Shown in pieces: positions 8,178 to 18,600 of a stretch of DNA of 28,294 nt; the stretch's first letter is position 1, and every line of letters begins with the position of its first letter. The stretch spans positions 1 to 28,294 of the IMG/VR virus record IMGVR_UViG_3300022225_000838; one strand, 5' to 3'. The translations under genes and the position numbers were made by a program. This stretch comes from a virus. The notes below the pieces were generated by a model. That model ran no database searches and had not been told where the DNA came from. It saw nothing but the letters and a program-made list of their open reading frames with translations.

Positions 8178-8247
8178 CCTCTTCGGAGGACGTGTCAATC
8201 ACGACAAGTTAGGTCGTAAAATTACAAATTAACTTCGTCTACGGACG
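8178..8247 (+). promoter_or_regulatory. Three-hairpin leader upstream of scaffold gene
   Basis: The 128-bp gap before the scaffold gene holds three small stems. 8178-8189 is CCTC(TTCG)GAGG; 8201-8217 is ACGAC with GTCGT and a 7-nt loop; 8236-8247 is CGTC(TACG)GACG. The first and third have UNCG tetraloops with C-G closing pairs, which are unusually stable. The third ends 9 nt before the scaffold start. The gap also holds a six-codon ORF at 8133-8153. Confidence 0.55.
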
Positions 8248-8256
8248 TAAAAATGT

Positions 8257-8979
8257 ATGCCTGAACCTAGAAAAGATATGTTGCCCGACAAAGAGGTAAC
8301 CGACACAGATGTCGTAAACACTCCTGCACCTGCCGGTGATAAACCGGAGCAAACGGACAACCCCACTGGAGATGAGGGAAACCCGGATGCAGACCAAGGA
8401 ACACCCCCTGCCAATGCACCTGCTGATTCACCTTCTGGTGATGATGGAGAGGGAGGAGACGACTTTGGGAGTAAAACCCCAGACCGTAACCTCGCTGCTG
8501 CTCTTAAAGAGGAGCGTACAAAACGCAAGGACCTTGAGAAAAAGGTGAAGGATTTAGAATCATCTTCTGCACCTTCTGGTGATGATTACCAAGAGGAGGA
8601 TGATGCTGATTCTCTTCGCAAGCAGTTGAAGGATACCAATGCTCGTTTAGATGCAATGGAAAGTCAATCAACTCTTGATGGATTAGAGAAACAGTATCCT
8701 GCCTTGAAGGACAAAGCCGACGAGTTTGAGGACTATCGTGATGACCCAGACAACGCTGGAATGTCTGTCAAGACAGCAGCAAAAGCATTTCTTGCTGAAA
8801 ATGGATTGCTTGGTGGTAAATCAAAAGCCCGCCCGGGCCTAGAGAAGCCAACAGGTGGTTCAAAAGTCCCCCAAGGGAAATTATCAAAAGACGATATCAA
8901 AGAGTTACGGGAGAAGCAACCCCGAAAGTATCAGAGAATGATACAGGACGGCACGCTCAAACCAGAAGATATTGTTTAA
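8257..8979 (+). CDS. Capsid scaffolding protein
   Basis: 240 aa, directly upstream of the coat gene. It has the classic scaffold layout: an acidic, disordered N-terminus (about 1-75, many D, E, G and P), a central coiled coil (LAAALKEERTKRKDLEKKVK, then DSLRKQLKDTNARLDAMES), and a basic C-terminal helix-turn-helix end (LSKDDIKELREKQPRKYQRM) of the kind that binds coat protein. Scaffolds guide procapsid assembly and then leave. No protease gene is visible nearby, so release rather than proteolysis is more likely, as in P22. The assignment is by architecture and position. Confidence 0.85.
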   Translation: MPEPRKDMLPDKEVTDTDVVNTPAPAGDKPEQTDNPTGDEGNPDADQGTPPANAPADSPSGDDGEGGDDFGSKTPDRNLAAALKEERTKRKDLEKKVKDLESSSAPSGDDYQEEDDADSLRKQLKDTNARLDAMESQSTLDGLEKQYPALKDKADEFEDYRDDPDNAGMSVKTAAKAFLAENGLLGGKSKARPGLEKPTGGSKVPQGKLSKDDIKELREKQPRKYQRMIQDGTLKPEDIV

Positions 8980-9018
8980 GTCGCAGAAGGGGCAACTTAA
9001 GTTCAATTTTTAACGTAT

Positions 9019-10329
9019 ATGTCCCTTTCTAATTTTGGAGAACAATTTGCTGCAAAGACACTTCGTATGTTTTACCAAACTGCGATTACTCCTGCTGTAA
9101 CAAACACCAACTATGAAGGCGAAATCCGCAAAGCGGGCGACAGAGTAAACATTCTATCTTTCCTTTCAGATATCACGCTCGGTGATTATGCTGCAAATAC
9201 TGATATGAATGTTGAAGCCATCGTTGATGATGAGGACCAATTGATAGTTGAGAAGAGGAAGTATTACAACTTCCCTATTGACCGCCTTGAGGACCTTTTC
9301 ACCTACGCTGACGACATTGACGACACGCTTGTGGAAAACGCTAACAAAGTTTTGGAACGTTCTATTGACTCTTATGTCTTGGAGAATGTTCAGTTTGCAA
9401 AAGCAGGTTCGTGGATTGGTATTGACATGCGAATAACTGGCTCCGCCGGTGATACCCAAGCGTCAATTACAACTACTGCTGCCGGTGGTACTTTGAATAC
9501 TCAAAGTGGCCCTGTCAACGGTGGTACAGTCGCAACGGTAGAACACGGAGACGGCTCTCTTGACTACTCTGGATTTGAGGACCCGCAAGATATTGGCAAA
9601 CCGGTTCGTTTGACATCCGGTACAACTTGGGCAACCGAGTGGTATCGAATAACTGCTGTTACCGATTCGAACACAGCAACGATAACCAACTGGGATGCTG
9701 CAACTGCGGGCTCTGACATTCCTGCCGGAGACATCCTACGAGGGCTTGGTGGAGGTTCGGAGTTTACTTCGTCCCAAAACACTGATGGAAAAGTTACATC
9801 AGAAGCCGGGTGGGGTTGGGAACTACAAGCGGTACGAGCAACTACGATTGCAAGTGGTACGGTTTATGAGCAGATTACGGAACTTGCTGAAAAGTTGGAC
9901 CGTAATGAAATCCCAGACTCCGACCGACACGTTACTGGTACACCTGTATTTACTAAAATCTTGAAGCAGGCAGCAGAACTGCAACCTGCAATTGAGATGG
10001 CGTACACAGGCGTTATCCTTAACGGACACGTTGGACGAGTGGGTGGATTTATGGTTCATCAAGCAGCAGGTACTCGTGTATCTACTCGGCTTGAAAAATC
10101 TACTGCAAGCGGTCAAGGTGCTGACGTATCTCTTTCAGACGGAACCCGTGCGACTATGGTACTCGGTAACCACATTTCATTCTGTACTTTTGCCTACAAG
10201 TGGGCAGAATCCCGAATAGTGGATGCAGAGGACCAGTTTGCCAAGAAGTATCAAGGACTTCACCTTTACGGTGCTCTTGTCCCTGCTATGAGGCGAAAAG
10301 CCGGTGCTTGTCTGTTCGGCTTGCTATAA
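9019..10329 (+). CDS. Major capsid (coat) protein
   Basis: 436 aa, right after the scaffold. An N-terminal arm is followed by IRKAGDRVNILSFLSDITLGD and VEKRKYYNFPIDRLED, a pattern I associate with HK97-fold coats of the P22 gp5-like kind. A Thr/Gly-rich beta insert (about 140-260) probably forms a surface Ig-like or insertion domain. The C-terminal ALVPAMRRKAGACLFG is the usual last strand of the fold. The start has no Shine-Dalgarno (TTTTTAACGTATATG), surprising for what should be the most abundant protein. A short inverted repeat (TTAAGT ... ACTTAA) lies about 20-40 nt upstream of the start. Confidence 0.88.
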   Translation: MSLSNFGEQFAAKTLRMFYQTAITPAVTNTNYEGEIRKAGDRVNILSFLSDITLGDYAANTDMNVEAIVDDEDQLIVEKRKYYNFPIDRLEDLFTYADDIDDTLVENANKVLERSIDSYVLENVQFAKAGSWIGIDMRITGSAGDTQASITTTAAGGTLNTQSGPVNGGTVATVEHGDGSLDYSGFEDPQDIGKPVRLTSGTTWATEWYRITAVTDSNTATITNWDAATAGSDIPAGDILRGLGGGSEFTSSQNTDGKVTSEAGWGWELQAVRATTIASGTVYEQITELAEKLDRNEIPDSDRHVTGTPVFTKILKQAAELQPAIEMAYTGVILNGHVGRVGGFMVHQAAGTRVSTRLEKSTASGQGADVSLSDGTRATMVLGNHISFCTFAYKWAESRIVDAEDQFAKKYQGLHLYGALVPAMRRKAGACLFGLL

Positions 10330-10336
10330 CCTAACC

Positions 10337-10412
10337 TGTGGTTCGTCTTTGCGGTGGAGGGTGCTTCCTCCCGAAACACTCTTCACCGCATTACGGGAGG
10401 AGGTGAACCACA
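10337..10412 (+). promoter_or_regulatory. Structured intergenic element with sequestered Shine-Dalgarno
   Basis: Nested helices fill the gap after the coat gene: 10337-10344 with 10405-10412 (8 bp), 10350-10356 with 10384-10390 (7 bp) and 10357-10360 with 10367-10370. The single-stranded side holds GGAGGTGA (10399-10406), a perfect anti-SD complement, yet no start codon follows within 5-10 nt; the next ATG is at 10426. CCTCCC (10367-10372) could instead pair with GGGAGG (10395-10400) and mask it. Confidence 0.6.
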
Positions 10413-10425
10413 ACTCACAACCTCT

Positions 10426-11268
10426 ATGATAAAAAAAATCATTAAGTTCTTTTTCAACCGTTGGTATAAAATCCGTCCGCCAGAAATGGTTGAGTATTGG
10501 AAATGGTCCGATACCGCACGGGCTCGCATAGCGACTGCCCCCGATGGCTCGTTTCAAATGGAGATTAAGGGAGAGAAATATCCCCTTGCGGGATTCCCTC
10601 GTGGCCATGTGCTTACCGGTTCATTGGCCCGATTCAAGCATAAAATAAAGAACCTCGTATTTAACGATACATGGGCCATGCTTGAACAAAATGCTACTGC
10701 ATACGGAATTGCAGAGCATTTCAGAGAGAATGTTATCCCTCAACTCGTTGAGGAGATAAAAAAATGCAAGCCGGATATGCTCCCACCGCAACGAATGGCC
10801 GCATCTGTTCGTGAAGTGAATCGTGCCCTTGAAACACTTGAGGGAAAAGTTGCACATCCAGACAACCGTTTTCTCATTGCAAGGATGAGAGAGGGTATCA
10901 CCTTCTTTCTGCAAGAAGATGACGCATATCGTTTTCGCCTTCAATGGGCAGCACAATATGTGTGGTACTGGATGCTTGGCCGGAAACTTCTCCGACTTAT
11001 AGGAATCAAAACAAAGCCACTTCCATTTCAGAAGTTATCAAAGGCGTTTGACCTTATAAAAGATGCGGAAGTAGTGCCAGATATGAAAGCACGAATTGAA
11101 TTGATACAGACGGTGCTCAAGGTTATGCTTCAAGAACCGTTTTTCAAAACAGTTATTGAGGCGACCATTGACGAAATACGGTGGAGAAAGATGTTTTTAA
11201 CGAAAGCAGATAAATACTACTTTAGAGGTAAATACTTCAAGGTAGACCACCATAAATACGATTATTAA
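10426..11268 (+). CDS. Hypothetical virion-region protein
   Basis: 280 aa from the ATG at 10426. A longer reading from 10354 would run through the structured leader and is less likely. Positively charged N-terminus (MIKKIIKFFFNRWYK), then a mostly helical, Trp-rich protein (RLQWAAQYVWYWMLGRKLLR) ending in a Tyr/His-rich tail. No family recognised. It sits between the coat and the beta-propeller tail gene, where podophages encode connector or tail-assembly proteins. It could be a head-completion factor, but that is only position. Confidence 0.75.
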   Translation: MIKKIIKFFFNRWYKIRPPEMVEYWKWSDTARARIATAPDGSFQMEIKGEKYPLAGFPRGHVLTGSLARFKHKIKNLVFNDTWAMLEQNATAYGIAEHFRENVIPQLVEEIKKCKPDMLPPQRMAASVREVNRALETLEGKVAHPDNRFLIARMREGITFFLQEDDAYRFRLQWAAQYVWYWMLGRKLLRLIGIKTKPLPFQKLSKAFDLIKDAEVVPDMKARIELIQTVLKVMLQEPFFKTVIEATIDEIRWRKMFLTKADKYYFRGKYFKVDHHKYDY

Positions 11269-11269
11269 A

Positions 11270-12907
11270 ATGCCCGCACGACCATTCACAATTAAAATAA
11301 ATTCAATCTTGGGAGGCATAAACCCTGTCAACAATATTCCTTATCAGTTGGCAGATACCAATACCGGATTTGATGCTTCAATAGGAATTGACCCAGACCA
11401 ACCCCTGACTGCGTTTAGGGATACAGGGTTTCTTATGCCCACCAGTTACTCCGATTTTACCTCAACACTTTTGAATGGCGTGCCTTACTGGCTTATGACC
11501 CCTCCTCGGGGTACAGAGTTGCTCTATTCTTACTCAAGTGCAGGGCGACTTAATTCATGGAACACATCTTTTGGAGGTGAGGCAACTGTAACAACTACCG
11601 GAGGGACCCAAGGATTAGCAGGACGAGGCGGAGCGTACTACAACAACTATATTTATATGGCTTATGGCTCAAGTGAAACTCGGCTTGCTGATATTGCACG
11701 TTGGGGTCCACTTGATGGCTCGGCAGCACTTCAAGAGTCTTGGTGGAACAGTACAATAGCCCAAACGGCACTTGATGACTTTGGTTATCCTTCAATTGAG
11801 GGCCTTACTGTGCCGAATCACCCAATGCACGTTCATAATGATGGACGACTTTATATTGGAGATTTTGATTCTTCCACATCAACTGCATCAACTCGTGGTC
11901 GTGGACTCGTTCACTATATTGAAACACAGTTTGCTACTGATGAAGGAACCGGAGACAATGGGTCAACATACAATGCTCTTGACCTTCCTTTCAATCAGAT
12001 GCCTGTGGATATTGAGAGTTATGGCACTGATATCGTTGTGCTCACAGTTCCCAATACAGCAAACGCAACCTTTGGTGGAGGGAACGCAATGCTCCATTTT
12101 TGGGACACATTTTCACCTTCTCCATATAGGCATGTCAACCTTCAAGACCCCGCAGCATCCGCACTTCTTTTTCATAATGGACTTCTCTATGTTTGGTCCG
12201 GTAGTTATACACAAGGAACTCGGCTCTCTGTGTATCGTGGTGGCCAAGTAGTAGAACAAATAGGATTTCTCTCTTTTGCAGACTTACCGCTTGCCGGTGG
12301 TGTAGCAGCAAAAGGAAACCGAGTATTTTGGGGAAGCCATAATACACATCCCGATAGTGCAGCAGGTGTATATGCGTATAGTCTCAAGGGAGTCAACGCA
12401 CCTGCAATTCATCACATTATCAGCACCGATGGTACTGGCAGTGCGATGGTTGCATCACTTCTTCGTGCAAGACAAGATTCATTTAATAACACAGATTTGG
12501 TTGCAGGATGGTCAACTGGTTCGGCAGAGGGAATTGACAGACGGGTTGCAGGAAGTGCTAACACAGCAGCGTGGCGTTCAAATATTTATCAAATGGGTGC
12601 TCCGTTTAGAATCACAAAGGTCATTATTCCTTTTGGAGAAGCAATTACCTCAAACCAAACAATCACCGTTCGTTTATTTGAAAGCATTGACAGCAACTTT
12701 GTGGACCCGGGTGGTACAACAGGGGTTGCTCTTGACACCATAAACAATACCAACTTTCCAAATAGTGAACGAAGGGTTGAGTTAGATTCTGATTTCCGAG
12801 GCCTCAATGATTTTCAGATTCAATTAAAGTGGACCGGAACCAATGAATTACCAGTCGTTCTTCCAATAGTTATTGAGGGAGAATTTACTAAAGAAAAAAC
12901 AGCATAA
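11270..12907 (+). CDS. Tail protein, beta-propeller-like
   Basis: 545 aa starting one base after the previous stop. It shows repeated blades with hydrophobic strands around YIYMAYGSS, DGRLYIGDF, TDIVVLTVP, NGLLYVWSG and GNRVFWGSH at spacings of roughly 50-70 residues, typical of a propeller. The C-terminal ~120 residues form a separate beta-sandwich (FRITKVIIPFGEAITSNQTI). P22-type phages place a propeller protein (gp10) in the tail hub between adaptor and needle, so that analogy fits the gene order. No sequence motif proves the match; a receptor-binding or fibre role is the alternative. Confidence 0.65.
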   Translation: MPARPFTIKINSILGGINPVNNIPYQLADTNTGFDASIGIDPDQPLTAFRDTGFLMPTSYSDFTSTLLNGVPYWLMTPPRGTELLYSYSSAGRLNSWNTSFGGEATVTTTGGTQGLAGRGGAYYNNYIYMAYGSSETRLADIARWGPLDGSAALQESWWNSTIAQTALDDFGYPSIEGLTVPNHPMHVHNDGRLYIGDFDSSTSTASTRGRGLVHYIETQFATDEGTGDNGSTYNALDLPFNQMPVDIESYGTDIVVLTVPNTANATFGGGNAMLHFWDTFSPSPYRHVNLQDPAASALLFHNGLLYVWSGSYTQGTRLSVYRGGQVVEQIGFLSFADLPLAGGVAAKGNRVFWGSHNTHPDSAAGVYAYSLKGVNAPAIHHIISTDGTGSAMVASLLRARQDSFNNTDLVAGWSTGSAEGIDRRVAGSANTAAWRSNIYQMGAPFRITKVIIPFGEAITSNQTITVRLFESIDSNFVDPGGTTGVALDTINNTNFPNSERRVELDSDFRGLNDFQIQLKWTGTNELPVVLPIVIEGEFTKEKTA

Positions 12908-12908
12908 T

Positions 12909-13370
12909 ATGACAGATGGAATCACAGAAGTACAAGACGGAGAGTTGTTACCGGAACACTTCCACACTTCCGACAGGATTGATTGGCGAGATTTGAGCAA
13001 GAAGAAGATTTATGTGGAGCATACCGTTCAGGGTGCCGAAGTGCTTACGTCTGACAATTACGGAACATTTTGGATTTCACCGTTTGACTGTGCCGTGCTT
13101 GAGGTCCGACAGATTCACCAGTCCGCATTTTCATCAGGAACTCTCAACATTGAGAAACTCACTGGAACGACTGCACCGGATTCAGGGGTTGAAGTGCTCG
13201 CAGCAGACCTTGACCTTACTGGAACAGCAAATACAGTGAATACGCCCGCATTAACAACAACTTTGGCAAATAAACAATTAAACCGTGGGGACCGCCTTGC
13301 CCTTAAAGATGGGGGCACATTGGTCGGAGGTTCTCACATAAACGTAACAATTGAGGTTCAAATAAGATAA
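12909..13370 (+). CDS. Beta jelly-roll virion protein
   Basis: 153 aa from the ATG at 12909, one base after the upstream stop. An upstream in-frame TTG would overlap the previous gene and I reject it. Residues 60-153 are alternating beta strands with GTLNIEKLTGTTAPDSG and LTGTANTVNTPALTTT, a pattern often seen in phage proteins annotated as decoration or tail-associated jelly-rolls. The N-terminal part (EHFHTSDRIDWRDLSKKKIYVEH) is polar. The role as a virion component is inferred from neighbours. Confidence 0.65.
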   Translation: MTDGITEVQDGELLPEHFHTSDRIDWRDLSKKKIYVEHTVQGAEVLTSDNYGTFWISPFDCAVLEVRQIHQSAFSSGTLNIEKLTGTTAPDSGVEVLAADLDLTGTANTVNTPALTTTLANKQLNRGDRLALKDGGTLVGGSHINVTIEVQIR

Positions 13371-13374
13371 AAAT

Positions 13375-14088
13375 ATGCTTAACAATTTAGATGACATAAT
13401 GACAGAGGTTTTGGTTCGGCTTGATGAGGGCACGACCGCCGCATCATCTGGGGGTATTACTGACACCATCTTAAAGAGTTGGTTCAATCAAGCGTATGCG
13501 TGGGCATCTTCTTATAAGAAATGGCCATTTACCGAAAGGCGAGACAACACTCAAACATACGCATCTGGTACGGAAGATTACGCATATCCCGACAACTTCC
13601 GTTCTGACAGCATCCGGTTCCTCCAAGTGGGAAGCGACCGACTCCGAAAGGTAAACTTTGCGGATTATCAAATTTATAAAGAGGACTTTTCAAGTGGTGA
13701 GGATAAGATTTTTACTGACCTTGGCCGGAGATACTATATCAATAATAATGCTCAAATTTCAGGCACCATTACCGCATGGGGTCAATTCACGCCCGTTCCT
13801 GTTGATACCACCGACCTTACCATAACAACTGTGTTCTCTGACGCAGAGGAGGAGGGGAACGAGGCAATCGTTGAACGAATGGTTGGATACGCAAAGATTC
13901 GGGCCCAGAAGTCGAAAGAAACGAGAGAGCATTTTGCAACCGCAAAGGACCTTCTTGATGGTGTTTGGGAGCGACACAAGGACGAGCAATTTGCATATCA
14001 CACGCACGAGCGGGGGATGTTTAAGCGAATAGACGTTCTCGGAGGTGCGATGCGTGAGGATACCCTTAAAAGAGACCAATGGTATTAA
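13375..14088 (+). CDS. Head-to-tail adaptor (P22 gp4-like)
   Basis: 237 aa. The N-terminal helices (ILKSWFNQAYAWASSYKKWPFTE), the YAYPDNFRSDSIRFLQVGSDRL segment, the beta stretch around 90-150 and the C-terminal helix (EGNEAIVERMVGYAKIRAQK) match the pattern I know from podophage tail accessory or adaptor proteins that bind under the portal ring. Length and position between the propeller protein and the ejection proteins fit. Family assigned from pattern memory, without a search. Confidence 0.7.
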   Translation: MLNNLDDIMTEVLVRLDEGTTAASSGGITDTILKSWFNQAYAWASSYKKWPFTERRDNTQTYASGTEDYAYPDNFRSDSIRFLQVGSDRLRKVNFADYQIYKEDFSSGEDKIFTDLGRRYYINNNAQISGTITAWGQFTPVPVDTTDLTITTVFSDAEEEGNEAIVERMVGYAKIRAQKSKETREHFATAKDLLDGVWERHKDEQFAYHTHERGMFKRIDVLGGAMREDTLKRDQWY

Positions 14089-14097
14089 AATAAAACT

Positions 14098-15609
14098 ATG
14101 GTAACAACAGACCCACTAAAAGACGAAGAATTAAGAAAACTACGGCAAGACAAAACTTTTGCCGGTGGTAAGTTCTTTGGGCGTACACCCGGAGGCATCG
14201 TTGACCTTTCAACTCAAAAGGTGGTCCCCGAGGCGGAGGCAGATGTTATCCCAGAAGTTACCCCAGAGGACGCTCGGCCAACAGATGCCATCCCAGATGT
14301 AACCAAGATTACAGGAGAGTTTTCTCCCGAGCAGTTTGGCATTACCATAGCAGACCTTGAGCGTGCCGGAGGTGAAGGAGTTATTGTTCCTGTGGGCGAA
14401 CGAAGATTCCAAGTAACCCCCGGAGGTACTCTCCGTGAGATTGCGAAAGCACCAATCTTTGATGAGGAACCGGTGCCAGAACGAGCAGAAGAAGCACCAA
14501 CTGTTTCTGCGGGTGCGTTGCCCGAGGAACCAACTGCTGCTCCTGCTGTCCCTACCGTACCTCCTACACCCACACCCGAGGACCAAGGCACTCTTGATTT
14601 TCTAAAAACTGAATACGGGATTGATGTCGGGGCACAGGACTTTTTCACAAATCCAACAAAAGCAATTAAGGATATTGTCAAGGAGGTCATGGCAACAACC
14701 CAGATACCGGAAGCGAACGAACAACTTGAGGCCATTGCCGGTGAAGTTGAAGAACTTGAAAACGAACGAGATGAGCAAATTGAGAAGGTCAATGAAAATC
14801 CATTCTTAAGTGAAGGAACCCGAAGGTCCCGAGTAGAAAGGATTGAAGATAAATTTGAAGGTAAAATCAATGCTCGAGTGAATCGTCTCCGGCTTCTTGA
14901 GGGAACTCGGGATGACGCACGACAGCAAGCACAGTTTGCTGCAACGCTCGCACTCAATGTTTTTGATAAAGAGCGAAGATTTAAGCAAGACCAATTAGAA
15001 TTTTTCACAGAGCAAGCGGAAAAAGAACTTGAGGCCCGCAGGAAAGTTGAGGACAAAGACACTATTGTTCGCTCGGTTGTCAAGAACGGTATTGAAACCG
15101 ATGTACTCTTTGATAAGCGAACTGGTGAAGAGATTGCGGAACTTGGAGCCGTGAGAGGACCCGCAGGAAAAGAGACACCCGTTGATAAAGGATTTGAATT
15201 TTCAAGCGGGGATATTGGAACTCTTCTTGGAGGTGGATTCGCAAGTGATGAAATTGCTCTTATAGAGAACGACATCCGTGAATTTGGACTTGATGAAACT
15301 CTTAAGGGACTTCCCGTTGAACAAGCAAACGCACTTCGTGAAGCCGTTACTGGGGAGAAAGTGGAAGAAGAAAGATTGCCTGCTGATAAAGAAGGTATCA
15401 AGGAACTTTTCCGACAAATGTTTACTGACGAACAATTGGCCGAGCAAGCCGAAGCAGAAGGATTTACCAGAGGTGGGTCTGGGATATTCAAACGAGGAAC
15501 CGGTGAGGAAGGAATCAGTGATTACCTTGATTCAGTAGCAGAGGGAATCCTTGCACGGAAACGCTTTGGAGTGAGCGACAAAGATATCTTAAAAGAGATT
15601 TTACCTTAA
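14098..15609 (+). CDS. Internal virion protein, coiled coil
   Basis: 503 aa. Residues 1-165 are acidic and Pro/Ala/Glu-rich (VPTVPPTPTPED). About 200-330 is a long coiled coil (EVEELENERDEQIEKVNENP, then RVERIEDKFEGKINARVNRL). The C-terminal part is helical, ending LARKRFGVSDKDILKEILP. It starts ten bases after the adaptor gene and is followed by a giant protein, the arrangement of podophage ejection proteins that leave the capsid with the DNA. Function inferred from context only. A long antisense reading frame exists but is a shadow of the biased codons. Confidence 0.65.
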   Translation: MVTTDPLKDEELRKLRQDKTFAGGKFFGRTPGGIVDLSTQKVVPEAEADVIPEVTPEDARPTDAIPDVTKITGEFSPEQFGITIADLERAGGEGVIVPVGERRFQVTPGGTLREIAKAPIFDEEPVPERAEEAPTVSAGALPEEPTAAPAVPTVPPTPTPEDQGTLDFLKTEYGIDVGAQDFFTNPTKAIKDIVKEVMATTQIPEANEQLEAIAGEVEELENERDEQIEKVNENPFLSEGTRRSRVERIEDKFEGKINARVNRLRLLEGTRDDARQQAQFAATLALNVFDKERRFKQDQLEFFTEQAEKELEARRKVEDKDTIVRSVVKNGIETDVLFDKRTGEEIAELGAVRGPAGKETPVDKGFEFSSGDIGTLLGGGFASDEIALIENDIREFGLDETLKGLPVEQANALREAVTGEKVEEERLPADKEGIKELFRQMFTDEQLAEQAEAEGFTRGGSGIFKRGTGEEGISDYLDSVAEGILARKRFGVSDKDILKEILP

Positions 15610-15611
15610 CT

Positions 15612-18600
15612 ATGGCGTATGTACCCGTTGCACAACGAAACAATGAATCTATAAGCCCTCCTACTACCATAAATGACACTGGAACGGAGGGTGGTTTTCA
15701 ATATACTCCCGTTGCGGTTCGCAGAGAGCAGGCACCTCTTATTGAGAGACAAACACGCTTAAAGAAAATCAGACGACTTGCATTTGAGGCACAGGCAGCA
15801 CAAGCCAATGTTGAGGCATCAAAGGGAGTATTTCTTACTTTTGCCGAGGAGTTGGGTGTGGTAACACCAATGGAGATTAAACAACCCAAGGTTACGTTCG
15901 GGCAGTTCGTGGCCGGTTTTGGTGAGGTTGCAAAAGACATTGCTCAAACACTTGCAAAGGAAGCCGGGTCCATTGGCCAAACGATTCTAACCGGAGACCC
16001 GGAATCAGAGATTGTCGCAGAGACAACATTTCAAAAGAATCTTGCAAAAACTATTTACGGTACTGACAAGCCCTTCTCTTTGAAGAGCACCGCAAAAGAG
16101 ATTGGAGGAGAGTTCCTTGTTACGGCAGGAGCCAAAGAAGGAGCAGCAGAGGACTTCGCACTTCCTGTGGGACTCTTTTTCATGGGACTGGACCTCTTTG
16201 TTGGTGGTGGCACAAAAGCAGGCCAGGCAAGAATAAAGTCTGCTGCTACTGACCTTTCAAAGTTCAGCGGAGACGTGAGTCGTACACAGGCCCGATTGAG
16301 TGAAGTCATTACTGGCACGGATGCTGAACTTCGTCAACTAGCACAGACAATTGATGGGATGCGAGACCCAAACAAAATTGAGAAACTTATTACTGATATT
16401 GGAAAAAAGAAGCCCGGAGATGTTCAAGCCATGCAAGCAACAAGAAAGGGTGTTCCGATTTCAAAAGAACTAGAACCCCTAGCAGTAGAAGCAAGGAAAG
16501 TATTTAATGAAAAAACAGGTATCTTTAATCTTGACGAACTTATAGGTAAAAATATAAAAGGGAAAACGGCTGATGTAGTTAGAATGACACCTGATGAGTA
16601 TTTAGCAAGAATCCCCGAAGTAGAACCAACTGGGAGTAGTTTGGCGTTTATGAGAAAGCAATTATCTGAAGGAAAAAAACTTAGTGCTCCTTCATTAGAT
16701 TTTTCTGGAAAAACCCTATCGCAAGAGGGACGAAATAGAGCTATCCTTGCAAAAGAACTAGGAATTAAAGAAATCCCCGTTGTTATTGTAAGAGACTCCA
16801 AATCCCAACTCACCGACTTCTTTAATCAAGCAAAAATCACTGATTTCGCAGCACCGGCAAGAAGATTAAGGGTAAGACGTATTACAGAGGAAGAATCGCT
16901 TGAGGGCATTGCTCGGGAACAACTCTCTCTTGAGGCCGAACGTAAGGCACTTGACGATATCACAAACACATTGGATTCCGTTGCAGATGACCTTATTACC
17001 ACAGAGGAGTTGGACCTGTTGAGATTGGAACTCGGATTCACACAGCAAGCACTTGAAGCCAACCCCGCCCGCCAATTGACTCGTTATACGAATAAAAGAA
17101 CTGGCGAATTACCGGAGGTTACTGGCCGTGGGCCATCAGAGTTTGCTCGGCGTGGTGATGATATCGTTACGGAACTTGGATTTAGAGATTCAGAAGAGGC
17201 CCGGGCGGCATTTGGAAAATATCTTATAGAGAAAAGAAGTTTTAATGAATTAAAGGGAAGTGTCCGTCAATCAACAGATATTTTCCAAAGACAAAAACGA
17301 GTAGCATCAGAACTTGTTGAGGGTCGTGAGCGAATGACCCGGGCCCTACAACGTGAGATTAAACAGGCCGTATCAGAGGCGATTGGAGAAGCCCGCAAAA
17401 TCGCACGAGTTGAGACACGTGCAAAAGTTAAGGGGTTTAAGGAAGGACGACTGGCCGGATTTCAAGAGGCCCGTATGCGTATACGAACTGCAAAGAAAGC
17501 AGAGCGTCAACGATTCATGGCATTTCAAAAGCGTATTAAGGAGCGTTCTCGCAAGGTTAAAGCCGCACAGGAGTTCTTCAACCTTACTGATGTTGAAATG
17601 GCCAAAATTACCAGAAGGCGTGATGTGCGTCTAATGGACAAAAAACAATTTGATAACTTTATGCAGGAGGTGGCCGGAAAAGCACAGGCGTTTGCAGAGC
17701 GGAGCAAGGCGGTTGCTCAACTCAAAGGAACCATTTTTGACAAGGAACTCCGAAAAACAGAGAACATTCGTAAGGCCATGAAGTTCCCGACAGTGGAAAA
17801 TATGTCTATTAGTCAACTTACTGAATTTGATAATCTTCTTTCTCAATATAAACGAGGAGATGAGTTTTTGGGTCTCCGAAAATTAGAGACCGTTGACCGC
17901 ACTGACCTCAAGGGAATTAAAACCTTGCGTGAAGCACGTGAACGTCTTGCAAAAGAGGCGGGAGTATCCGTGAAAGAACTTGAGAGCATCAAGGTTGTAT
18001 CAACAGACCGGCTACGTTTTGACACTTCACTTGCAGAGAAAAACCCATTTTATCGCAACATGGTTGAGGGGTATTCAAAATCAATGTTGGAAGGTGAGGC
18101 CCGATTCTTTGAGATACGGAGAACTGCCAACACTCTTATAAAAGAAGCACGTAAGTCCCGGAAGCGTGGACTTGTTGAGCGTGCCGTTCCAACCGATGAA
18201 CAGATTTTCAAATACATTGAGGCACCAAGTGAAGGACCTGTTATAACAAGTGGACTAGCAGGTAAGGCAAGGAAGTTTGATACTGCGGATGAGTTTGTGG
18301 AGAGTCAAAGAAAAGTTTTTCATCAGACATCTCCAGAAGTTGCGGCAAAAATTGAAAAAGAAGGATTTCGGGTGGATATTCAAGGAAGTGGTGCGAGTGA
18401 TACCCTACCTTTAGGAGTAAACACAAAAGCAACAACAAAAGAATTGCTAATAAAAGGGAGAGGTTCACAAGTAGAAGCATTTTTACCTGCTGACGCAAAA
18501 GTTAAAAGTTTTGCCACAAGAAACGAAGCAGAACGATTTTTCAGGAATGAATCAGATGTTTTTAGAAAAGCCGATGATAATGTAAATATAATAGATAGGG

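Noticed and set aside
14214-15491. A 425-aa open frame on the minus strand.
   Set aside because: It is an exact antisense shadow of the coiled-coil virion gene, Ser/Pro-rich with no recognisable domains or start context.
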